Source: a virus
Strand: one strand, 5' to 3'
Virus record (IMG/VR): IMGVR_UViG_3300028030_000001
Coordinates: 19,397-83,396 of that record
Length of the DNA stretch: 64,000 nt
Made by a program: the position numbers and the translations under genes. The notes beneath the pieces were generated by a model, which saw nothing but the letters and a program-made list of their open reading frames with translations, was not told the DNA's origin and searched no databases. Of the stretch, positions 48,469 through 57,302 are shown piece after piece (within the stretch, counting starts at the first letter, position 1; each line of letters opens with the position of its first letter).

Positions 48469-48545
48469 TTAATGCCATTGCCTGATTAGTGTTTCACGTG
48501 AAACAAGCTGTCACAATTATGACACTAATCAGGCAATGGCATTAA
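48469..48545. repeat. Perfect 23-bp inverted repeat enclosing parS
   Basis: Arms 48469-48491 and 48523-48545 are exact reverse complements. The 31-bp loop contains most of parS (48490-48505) and a TGTCACAATTATGACA palindrome (48509-48524). An unusual compound site that could form a cruciform. Confidence 0.8.
48490..48505. promoter_or_regulatory. Canonical parS site
   Basis: TGTTTCACGTGAAACA, identical over all 16 bases to the consensus chromosomal ParB-binding site of bacteria. It lies in the divergent control region. No parA/parB gene is in the window, so either host ParB or a phage ParB outside the window would bind. Confidence 0.85.
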
Positions 48546-49000
48546 GACCATTGCACTTGCCACCTTGACACTATCCACCATTGTCAAGGTGGCAAGGTGC
48601 GCTTTAAGTGATTAGTGCAGGTTAAAGCGTAAACCCTGCAAGCGTCCAGTTATCCTGCTAACAGACAGATGATAATGGTCGCGTCTATCATTACCGCTTG
48701 CATCCAAGCTGGTACGATTGCAACCAGTTATCACAGCATTTAGCTACTTGTTACAGTAGCGTACCGCCTTGCTACGGTTTTACTGCTGCTACCGTCTGAA
48801 AGCTCGTATTAGCTTTCACAGCGCACAGCCCCTGTTAGTCCAGGCGCACTTTACCTGTACTCAGCCGCCGTCTCACTTGACGGATAACCGGATTATCGGG
48901 CGGTTGAATCCGCCCGTTCTATGTCAAAGAGCGTGCAGGGAAAAATTACTGTCACAATTATGACAGTTGAGACAAGCTGTATCAGCCCCCTGCCCGGCTA
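48546..49000. other. Highly structured non-coding segment
   Basis: About 450 bp without genes but with a series of hairpins: a 14-bp perfect stem at 48557-48595 (TTGCCACCTTGACA), GAAAGCT / AGCTTTC at 48798-48817, GGGCGG / CCGCCC at 48898-48915, CTGGT / ACCAG, and a palindrome at 48950-48965. G+C is higher than in the flanking DNA. May be a structured RNA, packaging site or origin component. Confidence 0.5.
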
Positions 49001-49092
49001 ATCAGCCATGTTGCCTACACCCTTGTGGGTGAGTACCCACCTCTCCATCCACAACACAAAGACCAGATTTTCTTTACATAACGTAAACCAAA

Positions 49093-49160
49093 TCCCGTCA
49101 AACAACCGTTCCCGTCAAACAACCGTTCCCGTCAAACAACCGTTCCAGTCAAACAACCGT
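49093..49160. repeat. Four 17-bp iterons
   Basis: TCCCGTCAAACAACCGT repeated head to tail four times (last copy has one change, TCCAGTC). The A+C-rich asymmetric strand continues to 49260. Iterons of this kind occur at plasmid and phage replication origins and at packaging sites next to terminase genes. Confidence 0.8.
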
Positions 49161-49282
49161 CTCAACTCCTACTAAACAATTACCAAACAACCATTCCGAA
49201 TTATGTTAACCAACAAACCAACAATCCAACCTCAAAAACAAACCAACCTTAAAAATACCCACCAACCAAAACAACAAAAACC

Positions 49283-49338
49283 TTGACATAACGTAAACAA
49301 AATAATGTCTTGACAATTTCATAAACACCTTTTACTCT
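49283..49338 (+). promoter_or_regulatory. Tandem right-facing promoter boxes for the late operon
   Basis: Two TTGACA boxes (49283 and 49310). The second has a 17-bp spacer and TACTCT at 49333-49338, which puts the transcript start at about the ATG of the next gene. The first carries the ACGTAAAC element and a poor -10. Probable start of the structural operon. Confidence 0.5.
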
Positions 49339-49345
49339 AAAAAAC

Positions 49346-49873
49346 ATGGAAAAATTAATTGTGTGCTCAGGACAATCTTGCCCTATTTACAAAGTATGCC
49401 CGGCAACTGAAGTGCCTCTGCAGGGGGACGAATGTACGCTTAAAGCAGATTACTTACGGGGCGTGTGGCAGTTGATTACCAGTATGTATCCACGATACGA
49501 GAGCGATCCGGCTCTGAAGTTGAGAGCAAACTATCACTTGATTCCTCTCTATCAGGCGTTATTGGCGGCTTACATTGATTTCTATGCATACAACACAGGC
49601 GTTATCAACAAACCGCCAAAGAAGTCAATGAATATCATAAGGGATTCTATAACACTGATAGAAGCAACACTGACAAAAATGGACTCACTACAGGATGAGT
49701 ATTTGACAATAGATAGTGAAAACAGTAACAATAATGCTCTTGGGTACTACGAACGACTTCTACATAAACCGTCAACACCTGTAGACATGCCATTTGACAC
49801 ACGCAAAAACGGAAAGAAGACTATAATAGTAAAAAAAGTCCCAAGCGAATTACCTGAGAAAACATATAGATAA
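49346..49873 (+). CDS. Putative small terminase subunit (175 aa)
   Basis: Assigned from position directly ahead of portal and large terminase, not from sequence. N-terminal Cys cluster CSGQSCPIYKVCP...GDEC may bind zinc; helical middle; basic C-terminus (RKNGKKTIIVKK). No Shine-Dalgarno and a promoter -10 only 7 bp upstream suggest a leaderless message. Confidence 0.45.
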   Translation: MEKLIVCSGQSCPIYKVCPATEVPLQGDECTLKADYLRGVWQLITSMYPRYESDPALKLRANYHLIPLYQALLAAYIDFYAYNTGVINKPPKKSMNIIRDSITLIEATLTKMDSLQDEYLTIDSENSNNNALGYYERLLHKPSTPVDMPFDTRKNGKKTIIVKKVPSELPEKTYR

Positions 49874-49885
49874 CAGGAACATACC

Positions 49886-51559
49886 ATGACAGAAAACACT
49901 TCACCCAACACACCCTCCAACACACCCTCCAACACTCCCGCTTTCAAATTCGATTTCTCTTCACTTCCGTTCGAGGACAGACAAGCGATCATAGACGAAT
50001 TCGCACCAGAAATAATTGATCAGTTGGCCTTGACCAACAGACCCTGGACAACTCAACCAACAAACACACTCTATGACGAAGATGGGTTCCCTATAAACCC
50101 TAACAAGCACAAAGAAACACAATCATTACAACAGTTACAGGCAAGTTGCTGGGAAAAGGTACAGAACTCTCCACACTTGTCAGGGTACGTGAACGATACA
50201 GCAGGTAAAATCTGTGGTAACGGCTTTTCCATTGACGCATTCGACCAACGAATACAAACGGTAGTGGATGAGATTCTGACCGACCCAAGGAACGACTTCA
50301 TTCTGAATACGCCTATGTACATATCAAGGCATCTCATTGAAGGTGAGTTGTTTCTACCAATGACCATACATCCTGACGCATTCTGTGAGATAGACTTTAT
50401 TGACCCTGCCTACATCAAGGGCGGATCAGAAGATAACACAGGTATAATCTCGCATCCGACAAAACCACAAGTAAGACTGGCCTACATCATAGAAAGACCC
50501 GATAAGAAACCGATCACGATTCCGTCCACGTACCTGTTACACTACCCAAATGCTATCAAACTCATTCCGAAACAGTACAGAGACAGAATACCGACCACTA
50601 CAAATAGAAAATACAAAAAAATCAACAACATAGCCAACTACATGATCGAGTGGAAACGTGGTTATGTTACGAAACGGAATCTGTCTCAGATCAAATCAAC
50701 TCTTGAATGGTTGAATTATTATGAGTTGATGAAGAAGATTGAGGTGGATTACAAGCGGTCTGCTACCAGTTACTTATGGGTAGTGAAGTTTGAGGATAAG
50801 GCGGCTTTTCGTTTGTGGATGAGTATGACGGAAGAGGAGCAGAGGCGGACAGGTTTGATGGCTCAGAAAAGTCCTGGCGGCCAGTTGATTCTGCCTCCTG
50901 GCATGACCATATCATGTGAGGCTCCGAGATTGTCAACGATTACTGACGAGGACAGGGATTTGCTTCATTTTGTGACGGCTGGGCTTGGAGTAGATGCGTC
51001 TACGTTGACAGGGGATTATAACGCTAACACTTATGCGTCTGCAAAGATGGCTAGAACACCTTTATCAGACAGAATAAGTGCATATGCAACATATTTTGAA
51101 CGATTTATCAAGTATGAACTGTTCAGGTCTGTATTTATCGCGAAGAACATTATTAACGGAACAAAAATTGATTATAAAGTAAAACAGGTAGTAAAGTTTC
51201 TTGATAAGGAGCCGAGGTCTAGGAACGTAATAAAGAAAGCATGGGAACTTATTGATGTTTCGTTTCCATTGGATGACGTGGCCGATTTGGAAGCGAAAGC
51301 TAAAGCATTTCTTGGTTCGAAACATGGCTCGCTTCCTGACACATTGGGGATTAGTAAGGAAACTATCGCTAAACGGTTAGGGTTCGGGGCATACGCAAAA
51401 GAAGTTTACAAATATTGGTCTGAGAAAGAGTATATGCCTGATTTGCCTGTGGATGAGTTTCGGGAAAATTTGGTGAACAGTGACGAATCGGCTCAGACAT
51501 CGGTTACTGAATCAAACGATTCTGGTGTGGAAGATGCTGAGGTTCCTGGTGGGGAATAG
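49886..51559 (+). CDS. Portal protein
   Basis: 557 aa. The layout suits a phage portal: a Pro/Thr-rich start (NTPSNTPSNTPAF), a long alpha/beta wing, then helices including TLEWLNYYELMKKIEVDYKRSATSY and the block GLGVDASTLTGDYNANTYASAKMARTPL. The C-terminus is acidic. It forms the dodecameric DNA channel at the capsid vertex. Followed by the large terminase, as in many phages. Confidence 0.8.
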   Translation: MTENTSPNTPSNTPSNTPAFKFDFSSLPFEDRQAIIDEFAPEIIDQLALTNRPWTTQPTNTLYDEDGFPINPNKHKETQSLQQLQASCWEKVQNSPHLSGYVNDTAGKICGNGFSIDAFDQRIQTVVDEILTDPRNDFILNTPMYISRHLIEGELFLPMTIHPDAFCEIDFIDPAYIKGGSEDNTGIISHPTKPQVRLAYIIERPDKKPITIPSTYLLHYPNAIKLIPKQYRDRIPTTTNRKYKKINNIANYMIEWKRGYVTKRNLSQIKSTLEWLNYYELMKKIEVDYKRSATSYLWVVKFEDKAAFRLWMSMTEEEQRRTGLMAQKSPGGQLILPPGMTISCEAPRLSTITDEDRDLLHFVTAGLGVDASTLTGDYNANTYASAKMARTPLSDRISAYATYFERFIKYELFRSVFIAKNIINGTKIDYKVKQVVKFLDKEPRSRNVIKKAWELIDVSFPLDDVADLEAKAKAFLGSKHGSLPDTLGISKETIAKRLGFGAYAKEVYKYWSEKEYMPDLPVDEFRENLVNSDESAQTSVTESNDSGVEDAEVPGGE

Positions 51560-51638
51560 GTAAAAATAAGAAAACTTAATGGTTTCAGTTAGTTGGTTTA
51601 GTTTTTTGGTCGTTTTAATATTAAAAATTGATTAAATT

Positions 51639-53510
51639 ATGGCTTATAATTCGGAACAGTCCTGGCTTAATGAGAAGCTTGAATTTTGGAAATGGGGGAA
51701 TGGAGAGGCAGTTGCAGATTGGGCTGAACATCATGTAAAAGTCAAGGTATTGAATTTTGATACGGGCGGGTTTGAGTTTGTGTATCTGAAAGATATGCCT
51801 ACTCAGAAACATCCCGAAACAGGCCGGTCTTACAGGGATTTGTGGGAGTGGCAGAAGGAGTCGTATCTGTATCCTGCTTTGGAGAGGCATACGAACGGGA
51901 AGTTTCGGTACGATACGCTTGTGAATTGTACTCCTCGTGGGGAGGGGAAAACTGCGGTGAATGTGATTATTATGCTTCACCGCTTTTTCTGTTTTGTGGA
52001 GCAGAAGATTATTTGCGGAGCGAATTCTAAACAGCAGTCGGTGTTTAGTGTGAAAACGATTGCTGAAGATATTATATTGAATTCTGACCCGTTACTGTCT
52101 TTGGTTCCGAGGGACGACATAAAGGACAAGGAGATAAGGCTGAGGGATTCGAGAGGGGAAGTAAGGAATACAATTATTGCTATTTCTGCAAAGCACGGTG
52201 TGTATTCCAATATTACTCTGGCGATATTTTCTGAAATATTTCAGATGGCTCCACCGTTTGAGATGTATTACCAGTTGGATTCGTCCAGACGAAATATTCC
52301 ACATTCATTAGTTCTTGTAGATTCAACTGTATCGGACAAACATCATGTACTTTACCATCTTTACGACATTTCTAAAAAACCTGATTCGAGTGTGTTTTTT
52401 AACTATACTTATAGTAATTCTGGGGATTATCGAGACTATTATCATCCTCTCCAGACTCAGCAACAGCTTGATTCGTTTAGGGAAAAGTTTACTGATTCGG
52501 AGTTCAAGATGTTTTTCCTCAACAAGTGGTCGGGGAAATCTACAGAATTCTTCCCGGAAAAAGCTGTAGAAGCCTTGAATATAATCGGAATCGACTCACA
52601 AGTACCTGCCAATCCTAGAGAGATTATTACTCTGTGCCAGCAAAAAATTGAAGCCGAAACAAATGACGATTCAAACACATATGAACAACTGAAACATCGC
52701 CTGGTTCCGCTTCCGTACAAACTCGAAGCATACGGACATCCTGATTTTATTTCTGGTGAAGCCTTACTTGAACTTCGGGATATGTATGATACCGATTTTG
52801 CTCTTGGTATCGGTATTGATATGGCCGATGCTCTTAAGGATGATTTGACCAAGGGTGCGAGGACTATCGCAGCCTTTATGTTGAAAGGGCTTCCTGGCTC
52901 GCTTCATAATCCAAGTCTTACTTCTGGTTATGACCCTGACGATCCTGAAGATTTGTCTAAACTGGACAGACTTAATTTCGTGTATTTTTGTGCAGGATTG
53001 TTCCACGTGGAAACATCTGATGCGAATGATGTTGTTAGACTGATTGCTCAGTGCAAGGATTCGTTTGCGTTTCCGTTCAATGTACTGGTCGAAAGATGGG
53101 GAAGTTCTGAAATTGTCTCTTATTGTGAGTCTGAGATGATTCCTGTTGAGGTTGTGCATCCGAGTTATGGGTTCCAGCGGGAAGTGTTTAATAGGGTGTA
53201 TCGTCAGGTTATTGCGGGAAAGACAAAGGTTCCTGAGCTTCCGGTTCAGGGAAGAGACGAATCCGTAGATATACTGAGAGAAGAGTTGAGGAATTTTATT
53301 TATGATTCGTCAAAGAAATTCTATGGTTCCCCTACAAAATCGAATCCGAGGGGAATTCAGGATGACTCCGTGTATGCGTGGGCTTATTCACACCACAGCT
53401 TGAGGAAGGCTATTGTTCAGGACTTTGATGTTTGTGCTCAGTACGGAAAAGATGCGTCTATTCCTATGTTTGGGCTTATGATTAAACCTCAAAATGTGGC
53501 AGGTTATTGA
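51639..53510 (+). CDS. terL: Terminase large subunit
   Basis: 623 aa. Walker A-type CTPRGEGKT at 97-105, a Walker B-like LAIFSE, and a nuclease domain beginning GIGIDMADAL with further acidic residues, ending AWAYSHHSLRKAI. It cuts and pumps DNA into the procapsid. No clear ribosome site (TTGATTAAATT before ATG), unusual for this genome. Confidence 0.88.
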   Translation: MAYNSEQSWLNEKLEFWKWGNGEAVADWAEHHVKVKVLNFDTGGFEFVYLKDMPTQKHPETGRSYRDLWEWQKESYLYPALERHTNGKFRYDTLVNCTPRGEGKTAVNVIIMLHRFFCFVEQKIICGANSKQQSVFSVKTIAEDIILNSDPLLSLVPRDDIKDKEIRLRDSRGEVRNTIIAISAKHGVYSNITLAIFSEIFQMAPPFEMYYQLDSSRRNIPHSLVLVDSTVSDKHHVLYHLYDISKKPDSSVFFNYTYSNSGDYRDYYHPLQTQQQLDSFREKFTDSEFKMFFLNKWSGKSTEFFPEKAVEALNIIGIDSQVPANPREIITLCQQKIEAETNDDSNTYEQLKHRLVPLPYKLEAYGHPDFISGEALLELRDMYDTDFALGIGIDMADALKDDLTKGARTIAAFMLKGLPGSLHNPSLTSGYDPDDPEDLSKLDRLNFVYFCAGLFHVETSDANDVVRLIAQCKDSFAFPFNVLVERWGSSEIVSYCESEMIPVEVVHPSYGFQREVFNRVYRQVIAGKTKVPELPVQGRDESVDILREELRNFIYDSSKKFYGSPTKSNPRGIQDDSVYAWAYSHHSLRKAIVQDFDVCAQYGKDASIPMFGLMIKPQNVAGY

Positions 53511-53511
53511 T

Positions 53512-53883
53512 ATGATTAGAATTTTTTCTTTAGTTATTATGTTTTTGTTTTTGTTTTCGTTTCAGGTAGTGGCTACTACTCGGTTGGTGGTATATGCGGA
53601 GCAGGTAGCTACGGTTTATTGGGATTACAATGTGGAACCGGAGCCTGACTTGGCAGGGTTTTATGTTTGGTGTGATGGTGTCTTGGCTGCCAATGTTACC
53701 GATATACAGGCAAGACAAGTTGACATAACTGATTCGGTTTGTAGTGATGGAAACAACTCTATCACTGTAAGTGCTTATGACATATATGGGGAGGAAGGAA
53801 GAGAGAGTGTAGAAAAAGCTAAGTGGTTTCACAACAAACCGCCGAACGGAATCCCAAGTAATGTCAGAATTAAACCAAAATAA
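53512..53883 (+). CDS. Exported fibronectin-type III-like protein
   Basis: The ATG at 53512, 2 bp after the terminase stop, is chosen. MIRIFSLVIMFLFLFSFQVVA is a signal peptide; the remaining ~100 residues form one beta-sandwich (VYWDYNVEPEPDLAGFYVWCDGV...SITVSAYDIYGEEGRES). A secreted single-Ig/FN3 protein between terL and the protease is odd; role unknown. Confidence 0.6.
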   Translation: MIRIFSLVIMFLFLFSFQVVATTRLVVYAEQVATVYWDYNVEPEPDLAGFYVWCDGVLAANVTDIQARQVDITDSVCSDGNNSITVSAYDIYGEEGRESVEKAKWFHNKPPNGIPSNVRIKPK

Positions 53884-53897
53884 TTTCAAGAAAAATG

Positions 53898-53926
53898 TTG
53901 ACATATAAAATCTGTCATATTAACAT
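53898..53926 (+). promoter_or_regulatory. Right-facing sigma70-type promoter
   Basis: TTGACA, 17-bp spacer, TAACAT, 35 bp before the protease start: likely an internal promoter for head genes. Confidence 0.6.
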
Positions 53927-53960
53927 GACTTAAACTCATATTATATTGAGGCTATTTCTA

Positions 53961-55334
53961 ATGAAAAAATACGAAAGAATTCTGTCGCATCTCGTGTCAA
54001 AGCATTGGTTAATTGAGGAAGATTGGCTCAGGCTGATGCTTGCTATTGCTGAAAGATCGGAAGATGTTACGGCTTTGAAGGCGAGGCTTGACGCCCCGCT
54101 CCAGTCCGCTTCCGATTATGCTTCAGTTCGTGATAATGTTGCTGTACTGGACTTGAGAGGGCCTATATTTGCGTACAGTAACATGATGACGGAGCTTTGC
54201 GGGGCTACGTCTCTTTCACGTCTTGCCAAGGATTTTAAGGCGGCAGAAGAAAACCCCGATATTGATACTATTGTTCACTATATTGATACACCAGGCGGGC
54301 AGGTTACAGGTACAAACGAGTATTCTGAGCTTGTAAAGAACTCAAACAAGAAAACAATCGCTTATGTGTCAGGTACAGCGGCCAGTGCAGGTTACTGGAT
54401 CGCATCTGCTCATGATGAGATTGTGGTAGATAAAACGTCAAGGCTTGGAAGTATTGGTGTAGTAGTAGCGTTACCTCCGAAGGATGAAGGCGTTATTGAA
54501 ATCGTTAACAGCACAAGCCCTAACAAGAGAATCGACCCGGAAACGGACGAGGGCAGGGCGGTTATTGTAAAGGAATTGGATGCTTTAGCCGAGGTATTTC
54601 AAAAAACAGTAGCCAAAAACCGTAATGTATCTCTTGAAACTGTTGTTAGCGACTTTGGTAAGGGTGGAATTCTTGTCGGTGAGGACGCTATAAATATAAA
54701 GATGGCTGACAGGCTGGGATCGTTCGAGGAATTGATGGAAGAGCTTACTGATTCAGGTTCGTCTCACCACTATGTTCCTGGCGATGGCGTGGATGCCAAA
54801 AAAGACAACGGAGATTCAGAAATTATGGATAGGAAAGAACTGAAGGCCAAGTATCCTGACCTGTATGCCGAGATTCTTGATGAAGGCAAGGCTCAGGGCA
54901 AGGCCGAAGCAGAAAAGATTGCGGCTGAGAAAGTTGATTCTGTTGCTACCAAGTATCAGGAAAAGCTTTCTGCTGCTGAAGAGAGGATTGCGGCTCTTGA
55001 GAAGGCCGAGGCACAGAGGTCTATTGAAATGGCGGCCAAGGAAGCGGTGGCTTATGTTGACAAGTCCCTGCTTGCCAGTGACCTGCCTGAAGCAGTGTAT
55101 GGCAAAATAAAAGCTGCGCTTGCAGGCCAGATCAAGGCCGTGGCCGGTGGGAGTATGGAACAGGCCGATTTTGAGTCGGCGGTTGCTGAGGAAATCAAGA
55201 GTTGGTCTGATATTCTGGCAAGTGCTGCTACCGTTACAGGTATCGGCGGGAATGCCAAGGACGTTACAGGCGACTTTGACGAAGCAGATGTTGATGCGGT
55301 TGTTGACCGTATGCTGGACCATGTACAGTCTTAA
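53961..55334 (+). CDS. Prohead protease (S49/SppA type) fused to scaffold
   Basis: The ATG at 53961 follows GAGG. Residues ~1-240 are an S49/ClpP-fold serine protease with the block SGTAASAGYWIAS (candidate Ser142) after IDTPGGQV. Residues ~290-457 are an Ala/Glu/Lys-rich coiled coil (KAEAEKIAAEKVD) typical of a scaffolding domain, as in lambda gpC/Nu3. It matures the procapsid. Confidence 0.85.
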   Translation: MKKYERILSHLVSKHWLIEEDWLRLMLAIAERSEDVTALKARLDAPLQSASDYASVRDNVAVLDLRGPIFAYSNMMTELCGATSLSRLAKDFKAAEENPDIDTIVHYIDTPGGQVTGTNEYSELVKNSNKKTIAYVSGTAASAGYWIASAHDEIVVDKTSRLGSIGVVVALPPKDEGVIEIVNSTSPNKRIDPETDEGRAVIVKELDALAEVFQKTVAKNRNVSLETVVSDFGKGGILVGEDAINIKMADRLGSFEELMEELTDSGSSHHYVPGDGVDAKKDNGDSEIMDRKELKAKYPDLYAEILDEGKAQGKAEAEKIAAEKVDSVATKYQEKLSAAEERIAALEKAEAQRSIEMAAKEAVAYVDKSLLASDLPEAVYGKIKAALAGQIKAVAGGSMEQADFESAVAEEIKSWSDILASAATVTGIGGNAKDVTGDFDEADVDAVVDRMLDHVQS

Positions 55335-55358
55335 CAGACTGAAAGGATAGGAAATATT

Positions 55359-56039
55359 ATGAGCACTTACGGAAGTATCCCAAATGTAAGTTGGGGCGAG
55401 CAGGTTCCGGGAGCAGATGCGCTGTTCTATTCCCGGCGTGATGCGGCTCTACTGCTCGATAAGGCAATCAAACCTGGTTATGGTGTACTTCAGGCTGGTT
55501 GGCTTATGGGAGTAGCGGCTGATGGACAGCTTGTGCCCTATGTGATGACTGGTTTTGCAGCCACTGGCCTTGAGGCTAACGCTGTTGTGTTCGGGCTTGC
55601 GGACGTAGCAAACGGAGCGAACACTATTGATGTTCCGCTTGCGGCATCCTACAGGTTCAAGGTTGGTGACGTACTGGCTCTCGGTGAGACAGATGGACCT
55701 ACTTATCATAATGGCGGTGCTATTACGGATATTGACAGGACAAGCTCTCCGGTAAAGGCCACGATTACGTTTACCACAGCGACAACTACAGCGGCGTTTA
55801 CCACTGCCAATTCTGTGCATTGTTACATTGCTACAGGCTCAAGCGGTAAACTGTCTGAGGCTGTTTATGTTCTGGACAAGGCCGTTGATACAGGCGAAGG
55901 CGAGACTGCTGCAGGCGGGCTTACAAGTGTGGTTGTGTCAAATGCCGTACTTAATGCCCCGGTTGTAATTGGTATGGATTCCGCTGCACAGACAACTATG
56001 GGTCTTGTAGTCGATGGTGACTACGTTATTCTCAAGTAA
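55359..56039 (+). CDS. Head decoration/stabilisation protein
   Basis: 226 aa, Ala/Gly/Thr/Val-rich, beta-rich (YGVLQAGWLMGVAADGQLVPYV, LGETDGPTYHNGGAITDID), directly before the major capsid gene with GAAAGGATAGG upstream: the position of lambda gpD-type decoration proteins. No motif is diagnostic. Confidence 0.6.
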   Translation: MSTYGSIPNVSWGEQVPGADALFYSRRDAALLLDKAIKPGYGVLQAGWLMGVAADGQLVPYVMTGFAATGLEANAVVFGLADVANGANTIDVPLAASYRFKVGDVLALGETDGPTYHNGGAITDIDRTSSPVKATITFTTATTTAAFTTANSVHCYIATGSSGKLSEAVYVLDKAVDTGEGETAAGGLTSVVVSNAVLNAPVVIGMDSAAQTTMGLVVDGDYVILK

Positions 56040-56051
56040 GGAGGGAAAAAG

Positions 56052-57281
56052 ATGAAAGGTTCTAACGGTATAAAGTCCCTCAAGCTTGAGGTACTTAATG
56101 GTGTAATTGAGAAGATGCCTATGGCCCCAAACATGGTCTTTGCTTCCATGTTCGGATCAGCCAACGCAGATTCAGACACAATCAAATGGGAAATCGAGTA
56201 TTCGAGCGCAGGTATGGCTCCGTTCGTGGCTCCGGGCGCACCCGCACCCACTGTTGGGGTTGACGGTACTGGACAAGGCCGGGCAACAGCCGCTTACTAC
56301 AAGGAAAAGATGTTCTTTGATGAGGAGTGGCTGAACAACATGAGGCTTCCTGGTACACACGCTACCTATCAGACTGCTGAACGTCAGCTTTCTCGTGGTA
56401 TGCGTAAGCTTCGGTACAGAAATGACAGGCGTACCGAATGGATGTTTGCCAAGATGTTGATCAACAACGGCTTCACGTACCAAACGAAGAACCGTTCCAC
56501 ATTCACTGTGAATTACGGTATTCCCTCGACTCATATGTACGCCCTACCAAATGATCGGAATTGGGTAGACGGCTCAAACAAGAACATTGTAGAGGATGTG
56601 TTTGACGCAAAGAACATCCTTCGTGTAGATGAGGCCGTTGCTCCTACCGATGTCTTTGTTACTACGGAACTTCTGAAGCTGCTGGTGATGGACCAGGGTA
56701 TTCAGGACTTGCTGAAGAAGTCAGCGTTTGGTAACGGCGACCTGTTCTCTCGTCCGGCCCAGGTAATAGGCGAGCTTCTTGGTGTAGGAACTCTTCAGGT
56801 GTACGACGAGTTCTTCGAAACCAAGGTATATCCGACCGTACCCATTGATGGTGGCTCTACTACCTCATTCACTGTAAATACTACGCAGGACGTTGAGGTA
56901 GGCGCAATTTTCCGCTTTGTCGATGCTACAACTGATAACAAGTGGGAAGATAAGCGTATTACTGACGTGAACTACGCCACAAACACTATTACGGTTGATT
57001 CCGCTCCGACCAACGATTACCGTCCTCGTTCCGATTACGGTATCGTCCGCAACTACTTCCTGAAGGATAACGAGTTCTTTATGATGTCTCGTACTTCGGG
57101 CGGTGAGCCGATTGCGGAACTGTTGAAGGCTCCATTTGGTCTTAACAGGTATTGGGGCCAGTTTGCTGATACCAAGGATGAGTGGGACCCTGAAGGACTT
57201 TGGCTCAGAGTCCAGAACAAGGGCCTGCCTGTACTCTATCATCCAGGGGCAGTAGTTAAAATCACAACCTACACCCTCTAA
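56052..57281 (+). CDS. Major capsid protein (lambda gpE-like fold)
   Basis: 409 aa with the pattern of a phage major capsid protein: IEYSSAGMAPFVAPGAPAP followed by TAAYYKEKMFFDEEWLNN, RGMRKLRYRNDRRTEWMF, then a P-domain-type region and a C-terminal beta-rich end. AAGGAGGGAAAAAG precedes ATG, consistent with very high expression. Assigned from pattern and position after the protease and decoration gene. A terminator follows. Confidence 0.85.
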   Translation: MKGSNGIKSLKLEVLNGVIEKMPMAPNMVFASMFGSANADSDTIKWEIEYSSAGMAPFVAPGAPAPTVGVDGTGQGRATAAYYKEKMFFDEEWLNNMRLPGTHATYQTAERQLSRGMRKLRYRNDRRTEWMFAKMLINNGFTYQTKNRSTFTVNYGIPSTHMYALPNDRNWVDGSNKNIVEDVFDAKNILRVDEAVAPTDVFVTTELLKLLVMDQGIQDLLKKSAFGNGDLFSRPAQVIGELLGVGTLQVYDEFFETKVYPTVPIDGGSTTSFTVNTTQDVEVGAIFRFVDATTDNKWEDKRITDVNYATNTITVDSAPTNDYRPRSDYGIVRNYFLKDNEFFMMSRTSGGEPIAELLKAPFGLNRYWGQFADTKDEWDPEGLWLRVQNKGLPVLYHPGAVVKITTYTL

Positions 57282-57302
57282 CCTCCTCATACCCATATCC
57301 TG

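Larger units (their letters stand above)
38705..48968. repeat. Family of palindromes TGTCA(C/T)AATTT(G/A)TGACA
   Basis: At least 14 intergenic copies, none within a long recognised gene: 38705-38733 (29-bp palindrome), 42024-42042, 43374-43390, 44186-44206, 46001-46017, 46031-46045, 46335-46351, 46392-46408, 47059-47075, 47093-47109, 47520-47541 and 47556-47577 (inverted pair), and a TGTCACAATTATGACA variant at 47807-47822, 48509-48524 and 48950-48965. One copy abuts the -35 box of promoter 44158-44186. They look like binding sites for a dimeric regulator, though some flank long inverted repeats and could be RNA hairpins. Confidence 0.75.

Noticed and set aside
48769-48963. 64-aa reading frame (plus strand) in the structured control region
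   Set aside because: No ribosome site, odd amino-acid composition, and the stretch is dominated by hairpins.
52999-53015. Possible third parS (TGTTCCACGTGGAAACA) in terL
   Set aside because: It has an extra base within the right half, so it does not fit the 16-bp consensus, and it is in coding sequence.
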